A program made the translations under genes and the position numbers. From an uncultured Porphyromonadaceae bacterium (GTDB lineage: Bacteria > Bacteroidota > Bacteroidia > Bacteroidales > Muribaculaceae): a stretch of 23,571 nucleotides of DNA. The notes beneath the pieces were generated by a model, which had not been told where the DNA came from, made no database searches, and saw nothing but the letters and a program-made list of their open reading frames with translations. Positions 1-6,454 of this stretch are shown here, piece after piece; the stretch's first letter is position 1, and each line of letters begins with the position of its first letter. The stretch is taken from contig CAMWRB010000002.1 in assembly GCA_947176545.1 (NCBI GenBank), forward strand, positions 1 to 23,571, given 5' to 3'.

Positions 1-826
1 TCTCTTTAGCCTTGGCGAAGATACGAGAGATAGAGCCGAATGCTACTATGAGGTAGTCGGCACCCTCTACATCGATTTCTTCCCAACGGGTCTCGTTCTT
101 TTCGATTTCGCGGTAACGGTCCTGCAGCTGATGGTTGATGACCTCCATGCGTGCGCTTTCGAGTTCGAGTGATGTGATGACGTTGCGTTTGCGGCCATCC
201 TTGCGTCCGTCAGCGGCCCAGGGGCACTGCTTGCGGATTTCTTCTTCAGTGCGGCGCGGACGCTGCTCGGGGAGGACTACCTTCTCCATCATCTGACCTA
301 CGATACCGTCAGCCAGAATCATCGCGGGGTTGGTGTATTTGAATGCGAGGTCAAATCCGAGTCCTACGAAGTCTACCATCTCCTGTACGGTAGATGGAGC
401 GAGGACGATGAGATGATAGTCACCGTGACCGCCGCCCTTGGTGGCCTGGAAGTAGTCGGCCTGTGAGGGCTGGATTGTACCCAGACCGGGGCCGCCGCGC
501 ATTACGTTGAGTATCAGAGCGGGGAGTGAAGCTGCAGCGATGTATGAGATACCCTCCTGCTTGAGGCTGACACCCGGTGATGATGATGATGTCATCACAG
601 CTTTGCCGGAAGCGGCGCCTCCGTATACCATATTTATGGCAGCCACTTCGGATTCAGCCTGGAGTACAACCATGCCGGTAGTCTCCCAGGGCATCAACTC
701 TTCGAGAGTCTCAAGTACCTCTGACTGCGGTGTGATAGGATAGCCGAAATAGCCGTCGCAACCGTAGCGGATGGCTGCGTGTGCGATGGCCTCATTACCC
801 TTCATTAGTCTTACCTCTTCTTTCAT
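1..826 (-). CDS. vorB: 2-oxoacid:ferredoxin oxidoreductase, VorB-type subunit (partial)
   Basis: This subunit carries the pyrimidine-binding (PYR) half of a thiamine diphosphate-dependent 2-oxoacid (branched-chain 2-oxoacid or 2-oxoglutarate) ferredoxin oxidoreductase. The enzyme decarboxylates a 2-oxoacid to its acyl-CoA in the cytoplasm and reduces ferredoxin. I translated the minus strand by hand from ATG at 824-826. It begins MKEEVRLMKGNEAIAHAAIR and then shows YFGYPITPQSE, a Q-A-E-S-E-V segment around the conserved glutamate, and an SSSSPG turn, all typical of VorB/KorA. About 275 residues are present and the C-terminus lies beyond the left edge; the family is usually about 360 residues. 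The ferredoxin gene sits 13 bp upstream on the same strand, which is the usual Bacteroidales order, with the TPP-binding and gamma subunits expected further left. Substrate choice between VorB and KorA cannot be settled from this part. Confidence 0.9.
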   Translation of the reverse strand, partial: MKEEVRLMKGNEAIAHAAIRYGCDGYFGYPITPQSEVLETLEELMPWETTGMVVLQAESEVAAINMVYGGAASGKAVMTSSSSPGVSLKQEGISYIAAASLPALILNVMRGGPGLGTIQPSQADYFQATKGGGHGDYHLIVLAPSTVQEMVDFVGLGFDLAFKYTNPAMILADGIVGQMMEKVVLPEQRPRRTEEEIRKQCPWAADGRKDGRKRNVITSLELESARMEVINHQLQDRYREIEKNETRWEEIDVEGADYLIVAFGSISRIFAKAKE

Positions 827-839
827 ATCTTTTTCTGTT

Positions 840-1070
840 TTAGTCTACTTTAACGCGATAAACTTCGATGCATGCGTCGGGACATACCCATGCGCATGAA
901 CAGCAACCCGTGCAGTTTTCGGGGTTTGCCATATACGCGTAGTGATATCCACGGTCATTAACCTCATTGGGTTGCAGAGACAATGTGTCGGTGGGACATG
1001 CCACTACACACAGGTCACAACCCTTGCAACGTTCTACGTTGACGGTGATTGCTCCTCTTACTTTTGCCAT
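840..1070 (-). CDS. 2[4Fe-4S] ferredoxin subunit of 2-oxoacid oxidoreductase
   Basis: This 76-residue protein has two complete four-cysteine iron-sulfur motifs, CKGCDLCVVACP near residue 15 and CTGCCSCAWVCP near residue 53. They should hold two [4Fe-4S] clusters that pass electrons from the oxidoreductase to ferredoxin. It is the delta-type (KorD/VorD) subunit made as a separate chain, as is usual in Bacteroidales. It is the first gene of the operon, followed after 13 bp by vorB, so co-transcription is near certain. The start ATG at 1068-1070 gives MAKVRGAITVN, in line with family members. A TAnnTTTG promoter element lies about 70 bp upstream on the same strand. Confidence 0.93.
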   Translation of the reverse strand: MAKVRGAITVNVERCKGCDLCVVACPTDTLSLQPNEVNDRGYHYAYMANPENCTGCCSCAWVCPDACIEVYRVKVD

Positions 1071-1136
1071 TGTGTTTGTATGTTGGATTTATGATGTTTC
1101 GGTTCGTATGCGGTGTGCCTTCTTACACCTACATTA

Positions 1137-1144
1137 CAAAATTA
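1137..1144 (-). promoter_or_regulatory. Putative promoter element (TAATTTTG) of the vor operon
   Basis: Read on the minus strand this is TAATTTTG, an exact match to the Bacteroidota -7 consensus TAnnTTTG. It lies 67 bp before the ferredoxin start. No good -33 TTTG is seen at the usual 19-21 bp spacing; the nearest similar word, TTTA, is 23 bp away. Confidence 0.45.
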
Positions 1145-1272
1145 GTCAATATTGCGTTATGCTATCCTAAAGATTATATGTTATACAACATGTAGACTCT
1201 ATTTTTACATATGCCGGGGAAATCTACGTCACCATTCCGGGCTGTCCCGGTGCGTTCCCATGCGTTTCGATT

Positions 1273-1974
1273 CTATACGCTGCCTGTCAGTTCGCGGCTT
1301 AAGATACGCATCCCCTCCGTGGCCTTGGCCTTGATGATATGCACGCCCAATGCGGCGGGTATATCAGCCGGATTCGGGTCTATATAATATATAGGAGTGT
1401 CGGGGCGTACGTAATGGAGCAGTCCCGCTGCGGGATAGACTACGAGCGATGTGCCGATGACCACGAAAACATCCGCCTGACTGACCAGTTCGACGGCCTT
1501 CTCGATATTGGGTACGGGTTCCTGGAAGAATACGATATGAGGCCTCATTAAGTCACCGTTACGTCCGCGTGTGGCCGGTGTGGTCTCCAGCCGGTCGATG
1601 TCGAGTGTCTCGACATAGTCGGGGTTGGTGACAGAACGGATTTTCATCAGCTCGCCGTGCAGGTGCAGCACATTCTTCTGTCCGGCGCGCTCGTGGAGGT
1701 CATCCACATTCTGGGTTATGACATAGACGTCGTAATACTTTTCAAGCTCGACCAGAGCCTTGTGCGCATCGTTGGGTTTTGCGTCGAGCAATGCCTTGCG
1801 ACGTGCATTGTAAAACTCATGTACCAGCTCGGGGTCACGTCTGAAGCCGTCGGCCGAAGCCACTTGCATGACCGGATAATTCTCCCATAGACCGTCCGCA
1901 TCGCGAAATGTCTTTATACCACTCTCGGCCGAAATGCCGGCACCTGTGGAAACTACAAGAATCGGTTTGTCCAT
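1273..1974 (-). CDS. cobB: NAD-dependent protein deacylase (sirtuin, class III/CobB-like), cysteine-free
   Basis: Sirtuins remove acyl groups from lysines in the cytoplasm using NAD+, releasing nicotinamide and O-acyl-ADP-ribose. Visible motifs are GAGISAESGIKTFRD (NAD binding), QNVDDLHERAG, the catalytic histidine in LHLHGEL, and IGTSLVVYPAAGLL. The segment FYNARR carries the Y-x-x-R pair that in E. coli CobB and SIRT5 reads succinyl- or malonyl-lysine, so desuccinylase activity is plausible. The protein has no cysteine at all, so the usual four-cysteine zinc site is missing. The conserved F-G-E-x-x-P loop reads FFQEPVP. An in-frame ATG at 2008-2010 would add 12 residues; I prefer 1974 because it places the Rossmann strand (MDKPILVVSTGAG) where homologues begin. 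At 233 residues the length is normal. Confidence 0.9.
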   Translation of the reverse strand: MDKPILVVSTGAGISAESGIKTFRDADGLWENYPVMQVASADGFRRDPELVHEFYNARRKALLDAKPNDAHKALVELEKYYDVYVITQNVDDLHERAGQKNVLHLHGELMKIRSVTNPDYVETLDIDRLETTPATRGRNGDLMRPHIVFFQEPVPNIEKAVELVSQADVFVVIGTSLVVYPAAGLLHYVRPDTPIYYIDPNPADIPAALGVHIIKAKATEGMRILSRELTGSV

Positions 1975-1980
1975 AATCGG

Positions 1981-1988
1981 CAAAGATA
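1981..1988 (-). promoter_or_regulatory. Possible promoter element (TATCTTTG) just before the sirtuin start
   Basis: On the minus strand TATCTTTG matches the -7 consensus TAnnTTTG and ends 6 nt before the preferred ATG at 1974. If used, transcription would begin at or beside the ATG, giving a leaderless or near-leaderless mRNA. No -33 TTTG is seen, so this may be chance. Confidence 0.25.
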
Positions 1989-2148
1989 TAATTTTTTTCG
2001 ATATATTCATAGGTCGGCCGTAGGGCGGATTCCGAAGGAAACGCTCCGAAATGCCGTTGCGGGTTCTGTCTGTGTTCCATCATCGTTCTGTCAGTTAGCG
2101 CGTAAGTGCCAAATATTTGTAAAATTATGAATATTATAAAAATTTGAT

Positions 2149-2156
2149 TATATTTG
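2149..2156 (+). promoter_or_regulatory. Putative promoter element (TATATTTG) of the CHASE2-caspase gene cluster
   Basis: TATATTTG is an exact TAnnTTTG match in a strongly AT-rich stretch, 51 bp before the CHASE2 start. TTTG at 2116-2119 is too far upstream (29 bp) to be a normal -33 box, so the support is the -7 element and its position ahead of the first gene of the run. Confidence 0.5.
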
Positions 2157-2207
2157 CGTCTCAAGTAATGGAAAGAAGTCTGCCACATAAATCCCAATTG
2201 GTTGATA

Positions 2208-3410
2208 ATGAACAAATTCCCCTCCCCTCATCCGGCCGCATGTAAATGCAGATTAAGCGGGAGGAGGGCTCTGATTAACATTATCTGTAAGGCCGTTGGA
2301 ATCACCGGTCTTGCATTCTTATTGTCTTTCCTTTTATCATCACCGGTCGTAGCCAATATCTCCGTCCTCTTCTCGTCAGCCGGGAAGAGCGATTTCGTCA
2401 TGTCCGACCTATATTACCAGATAGCCGACAACCGGCCGGTACGGGCGCTTGAAGACAGGATTGTAATACTCGACATCGGCAACTGCAACCGTCAGGAGAT
2501 TGCCGAACTGATGTCCATAGTATCATTGTGCGAGCCGAGGGCGGTGGCTATGGATATCAATTTTGAGTTTCCCGGCGAGGACGACACCCTGTTGATTGAG
2601 TCACTTAATTCCCTGCCCGCTCTTGTCCTCCCTTTAGGGGTGCGTCAGGAGGGTAAAAATTTTTCCATTTCCGACAAGCCTTTCTTTTATGATGACCTCG
2701 ACAATGCGACTTACGGCGTTGTCAATTTTCCTACTGACCGTCCGGGCGCGAGTGTCAGGGAGTATGCTAAATCGTTTCCCATGACCGACGGGAGCCGTCT
2801 GTTGTCGTTCCCGGAAGCTGTAGCAGACCGGGCCGGCTACAAAACCAATCTTCCCGCGGAGGGAGAGGGTGTCCCTACGGGTATTATCGGTTATCACTCG
2901 CGCGAAATCAAAACCATCCCGTACGAAGAGCTTATAGACCGTGCCGAGGAACTGACCGGCAAGATAGTCCTTGTCGGCACCACGTCACAGGCGGATGACA
3001 TATACAATATACCGTTGCGCAACAAGGTGTCCGGGCTGGAGATACATGCCTATTCACTCAGCACGATTCTTGACGGGGTGGAGTATGAGCGGTTGCCCGG
3101 TTATATCGCCACACTCATAGCGGTAGCGGTATGCTTTCTAATCATCCTCGGAGCCGTCTCCATCCGTTCAGGTATCAGGGGACTCGTGCTGAGGCTGGCC
3201 CAGGTGCTCACCCTGTATCTTCTGGTCAGAATCGGGTATTCCCTCTTTGTAGACCACGGAATAGTCAGTGACTTCTCACAAGCCATACTGATGATAGCCT
3301 TCGGACTCTTCGCGGTCGATATATGGAACGGCACGGCGGCGCTGATAGACCGGGTCAGGCTCGGTGTGCGCCGCTACAAGGCCGGCAAGATGAATATCCC
3401 CACCGTATAA
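2208..3410 (+). CDS. CHASE2-domain membrane sensor without output domain
   Basis: CHASE2 domains are extracytoplasmic sensors usually fused to kinases, cyclases or CHAT/caspase-type proteins. This 400-residue protein has the typical topology. One N-terminal membrane helix (about residues 24-46) is followed by a periplasmic domain of about 250 residues. That domain contains DRIVILDIGNCNRQE, a C-E-P-R-A-V-A-M-D strand and ELTGKIVLVGTT. Three membrane helices follow (about 298-318, 327-349 and 356-374), then a short basic cytoplasmic tail. No catalytic domain follows; the chain ends about 20 residues after the last helix. The ATG at 2208 is chosen; a TTG two codons earlier is possible but less likely. 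It heads a same-strand run that includes a secreted caspase, so it may be the separate sensor half of what other bacteria encode as a fusion. Any direct partner is inferred. Confidence 0.85.
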   Translation: MNKFPSPHPAACKCRLSGRRALINIICKAVGITGLAFLLSFLLSSPVVANISVLFSSAGKSDFVMSDLYYQIADNRPVRALEDRIVILDIGNCNRQEIAELMSIVSLCEPRAVAMDINFEFPGEDDTLLIESLNSLPALVLPLGVRQEGKNFSISDKPFFYDDLDNATYGVVNFPTDRPGASVREYAKSFPMTDGSRLLSFPEAVADRAGYKTNLPAEGEGVPTGIIGYHSREIKTIPYEELIDRAEELTGKIVLVGTTSQADDIYNIPLRNKVSGLEIHAYSLSTILDGVEYERLPGYIATLIAVAVCFLIILGAVSIRSGIRGLVLRLAQVLTLYLLVRIGYSLFVDHGIVSDFSQAILMIAFGLFAVDIWNGTAALIDRVRLGVRRYKAGKMNIPTV

Positions 3411-3461
3411 ATATATCCGCAATGCGAACATGATATAAGAATAAATTAAAATCAAAAGATA

Positions 3462-4310
3462 ATGATAAGACGACTACTACTGATTCTATTATTGGCCATA
3501 GGCATCGATACTGTCATGGCGCATTACACCCTCCACTCCGTGACGGGTGATGTCAAGGTTGAAAGTGCCGGCAAAACCGAGAAGGCAGCAGCCGGACGCA
3601 TTGTCAAGGCCACTGACTATATCATCATACCTCAGGGTGGAAAGGTGGAAATACTCAATGATATAGACAAGCGTATATACACCTCCATCAAGCCGGGCAA
3701 GATGTCAGTCACCAAGCTGCTCATCGAAGCCCGTGGCGTTGCCGCCGACAACGGTGCCAATGTCGCATCGCGGATGAGCCTGGGCCGCAAGACACAGAAG
3801 GGTGGCGAGAAGGTATATGTCGAGAAGGGTATGGTGCGCCGCTCGCTGGCGACATATGACCCCGAGGGGGAACAGATGGAGATGAATGCGGAGACCTTGG
3901 GGAGATATGTCGCCTCACGAATTGCAGGCGGGACACTCTCCTCCGGTGAGGATGCTCCGGTGAAGGTGGAGAGCAGTCATCCCGAAGGTGGCGGTCTCGG
4001 CTTCATGATGGAGAACACACTGCAGTTTCCCGTATATTTCAACATCATAAAAATCGGCGGTAACGGCAAGGGTGATGTCAATATCTCACCGTTGGGTCAG
4101 CCGGCCGGCAGCTATGTGGTGCTACCGCATCAGACGCTCTCCCGTGAGCATTTCCCGGCTCTCGACGGGGGTGAGCAGCACATTCTGATTATGACCAACT
4201 GCCGGTATGATGTGGACAAGGTGATTGAGGAGACAATCAAGGCTCTTAATGAGGGCGTCACGTCCGCAGCTGATGAGGCTGCCCTGCCGGTATATATCCG
4301 CACTCTGTAA
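3462..4310 (+). CDS. Secreted protein with FecR/SH3-like N-terminal domain and DUF4384-like C-terminus
   Basis: This 282-residue protein has a clear signal peptide (MIRRLLLILLLAIGIDTVMA, cut before HYT). The first mature domain, about residues 22-90, reads TLHSVTGDVKVESAG, then a KATDYIIIPQGGKVEIL segment. That is the pattern of FecR-like small beta domains (G-x-V-x-V ... D-x-I ... G-x-V-x-I). A charged Lys/Glu-rich linker follows. The C-terminal part, about residues 180-275, has the alternation of NTLQFPVYFNII ... GSYVVLPHQT seen in DUF4384-like domains that often accompany caspase and CHAT proteins. There is no lipobox. It lies 51 bp after the CHASE2 gene and 30 bp before the propeller gene, so it is probably co-transcribed. 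The domain assignments are by pattern only; the function is unknown. Confidence 0.65.
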   Translation: MIRRLLLILLLAIGIDTVMAHYTLHSVTGDVKVESAGKTEKAAAGRIVKATDYIIIPQGGKVEILNDIDKRIYTSIKPGKMSVTKLLIEARGVAADNGANVASRMSLGRKTQKGGEKVYVEKGMVRRSLATYDPEGEQMEMNAETLGRYVASRIAGGTLSSGEDAPVKVESSHPEGGGLGFMMENTLQFPVYFNIIKIGGNGKGDVNISPLGQPAGSYVVLPHQTLSREHFPALDGGEQHILIMTNCRYDVDKVIEETIKALNEGVTSAADEAALPVYIRTL

Positions 4311-4340
4311 CGCTAATTAAAAACATAACAACATAACAAT

Positions 4341-6434
4341 ATGTACAGCAGACGATTACTATTTGGTTTGATGTTCGGAGGGCTTGTGTTGTCAGGCTCG
4401 TTATCCTTGATGGCACAGAAGAGTGCCGGGGAGTCCTCGACCCCCTCCTATACGTTCAGACGTACCAAACCCGTACAGAAGATTGATACCTATCTGACCA
4501 CACTTTTTTCAACCGACGGAGTGGCCGTCCATACGTTGCGCGGCGATGTTCTGCACACCGGCAAGGACAGCATCAGATATTTCAAGGTCAATCCGGCAGG
4601 TGTCAATTTCGGCATCATCACCCGCAATAAAAAGGGTGAGTCGGCAGCCAACATTTATCATACCGGCAAGCAGGAGAGTCACCTTAATAAATTTGATACA
4701 AAGCGTTACGGTGTGCCGACGGCAATTGAATACACTCCGGATGCGCGTTTCATAGTGATAGCGACCGACAAGGGAATCTACTTTGTAGAACCCCGTAAAT
4801 ATGAGGTTGTCTCCCAGATAGCCGCCGTTCCCGTTGCGGTCGGTGAGATGGCTCTGAGTCCCAACGGCTACTATCTTGCAGTCAGCGGAGGGGATGAGGT
4901 AATCGTATATAACATTGAGGAGAAGCGCATCCGCAAGAGTCTGAACATGGGTGAGGCGGTGACCGCCATTGAGTTCAGTCCGGACAGCAATGACCTCGCA
5001 GTGCTGACCGATGACGGATTGCTGTCGCTATACAACACCCGTACGTTTGAGCTGCGCAAGATGATTGACAATCTCGGTGAGGCCCGTGCATTCGCCTACA
5101 ACTTCGACGGCAAGTATGCGGCTGTAGTGACGGACGACAATCAGGTAGTTCTGGTGAACCTGCTGCGCGACTCCGACCGTGAATACTTCACCAACGAGTT
5201 CGGTGGCGTCGACGACGTTGATTTCATCATGGATGCCAACGACAACACGATACTGGTTGTTCCCAACAGTTTCGCCATCGAGGCTACCCGTCTGCCCCAT
5301 CTGAAACCGTTCTACAACAAGCTGATATCCGACGAGGTGGAACGCAAGATGGATGAATGGCTTAAGATGATGCCCGGTGAGACGATGGAGGAGTACCGTG
5401 CCCGTGTCACTGACGAGAGCCGTGCCCGTCAGCGCCGCCTGTTCGAGGATGAAGCCGCGACACGTTTCGCCGGCGATATGCTGGCCGGAGCGACGATGAG
5501 TCTCGGTAGCTATGACCGCGCCAACGGAGTGCTCGCCCTGAACTTCGACAGCATGCCCACCATATATCTTCCGGTGTCGGAGGCCGACGTCCTCACCATC
5601 CACAATGCCGACGACCTGAAGTTGTCGGAGGTCATGTACGGTATTCTCCCCGACGACAGTTTCGAGATAGTGTATGCCAAGGTTACAAATGTCGCTGACG
5701 GCAAGAGTTATATCTATGACAACCTGATGCGCGCCGACCTGCAGTATATGGCGGCCGATGACGCTATCTCGCTTGAGCTTCTGCAGCAACAGCAGATGGA
5801 GGAGATGAAGCTTGACGAACTGCGCCGCAAGGTTGTCGATGAGGCCAAGAAGATGAATGTCATTTCCGACCATACGCAGATAGCCGTCGACTCCAAGGTC
5901 GTTCCGGAGTATGACGCCAATGGTGAGAAAATCCTGAATTATCAGGTCAGTGTCACATATACGGTAGACCCCGAATTTTCCGCTCAGGAGGATTTCGGTC
6001 CCGGCAAGTATCATATCGGTGAATCCGGCGCTGCCTCGGCGATGCTCAACATTGTGAAGGAGGCTTTCGAGGGTGAGTTCAAGCAGTATATGACCCCGGG
6101 CAAGAAGCTTAAAGCCCGTCTGCTCGGTACGGCCGATGCCACTCCGATAGTGCGCGGCATAGCCTATGACGGCTCATACGGTGAGTATGATGAGGAACCG
6201 GTGCGCATAGACGGACGCCTGAGCACAATCACTGTCAATACCAAGGATGGCATTAAGGAGAATGACCAGCTGGCATTCGTCCGCGCTCTCGGAGTTAAGG
6301 ACTATCTCAACAGCAATGTCTCCGGTTTCAAAGATATGGACACCGACTATGTCTATGAGGTGAACGTCAGCAAGGACAAGGGTAGCGAGCACCGTCGCAT
6401 CACCCTCGAGCTTACGTTTGTCGATGCTTACTGA
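4341..6434 (+). CDS. Secreted WD40-type beta-propeller protein with caspase-shared domain and OmpA-like tail
   Basis: The 697-residue product starts with a signal peptide (MYSRRLLFGLMFGGLVLSGS, ending near LMAQ). Residues about 90-310 form a WD40/quinoprotein-like propeller: repeated blades such as PTAIEYTPDARFIVIATDKG, MALSPNGYYLAVSGG and AIEFSPDSNDLAVLTDDG. Residues about 334-460 (from ERKMDEWLKMM to SYIYDN) align by eye with a domain in the adjacent caspase. The C-terminal 150 residues include GTADATPIV and ENDQLAFVRALGVKDYL, which resemble the N-x-x-L-x-x-x-R-A-x-x-V-x-x-Y-L helix of OmpA-like peptidoglycan-binding domains. Together these suggest a periplasmic scaffold that may touch the cell wall. 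The caspase gene follows after 20 bp. Secretion and the propeller are well supported; the tail assignment is tentative. Confidence 0.8.
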   Translation: MYSRRLLFGLMFGGLVLSGSLSLMAQKSAGESSTPSYTFRRTKPVQKIDTYLTTLFSTDGVAVHTLRGDVLHTGKDSIRYFKVNPAGVNFGIITRNKKGESAANIYHTGKQESHLNKFDTKRYGVPTAIEYTPDARFIVIATDKGIYFVEPRKYEVVSQIAAVPVAVGEMALSPNGYYLAVSGGDEVIVYNIEEKRIRKSLNMGEAVTAIEFSPDSNDLAVLTDDGLLSLYNTRTFELRKMIDNLGEARAFAYNFDGKYAAVVTDDNQVVLVNLLRDSDREYFTNEFGGVDDVDFIMDANDNTILVVPNSFAIEATRLPHLKPFYNKLISDEVERKMDEWLKMMPGETMEEYRARVTDESRARQRRLFEDEAATRFAGDMLAGATMSLGSYDRANGVLALNFDSMPTIYLPVSEADVLTIHNADDLKLSEVMYGILPDDSFEIVYAKVTNVADGKSYIYDNLMRADLQYMAADDAISLELLQQQQMEEMKLDELRRKVVDEAKKMNVISDHTQIAVDSKVVPEYDANGEKILNYQVSVTYTVDPEFSAQEDFGPGKYHIGESGAASAMLNIVKEAFEGEFKQYMTPGKKLKARLLGTADATPIVRGIAYDGSYGEYDEEPVRIDGRLSTITVNTKDGIKENDQLAFVRALGVKDYLNSNVSGFKDMDTDYVYEVNVSKDKGSEHRRITLELTFVDAY

Positions 6435-6442
6435 TATTATAC

Positions 6443-6447
6443 AGGAG
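6443..6447 (+). promoter_or_regulatory. Canonical Shine-Dalgarno (AGGAG) for the caspase gene
   Basis: AGGAG lies 7 nt before the ATG at 6455. Most starts in this window have only A-rich leaders, so this classical ribosome-binding site stands out and supports the chosen start. Confidence 0.6.
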
Positions 6448-6454
6448 TTTAGAG

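Noticed and set aside
507..743. 78-codon open frame on the plus strand
   Set aside because: It is antisense to the conserved vorB reading frame.
1237..1250. Terminator after the sirtuin gene
   Set aside because: CCGGG and CCCGG form only a 5-bp stem and no T run follows on the minus strand.
1835..2215. 126-codon open frame on the minus strand overlapping the sirtuin start
   Set aside because: It overlaps the conserved NAD-binding motif of the sirtuin in another frame and crosses the promoter region of the CHASE2 gene.
5028..6014. 328-codon open frame on the minus strand inside the propeller gene
   Set aside because: It is fully antisense to a gene with a signal peptide and clear propeller blades, and shows only low-complexity Leu/Val/His-rich sequence without motifs.
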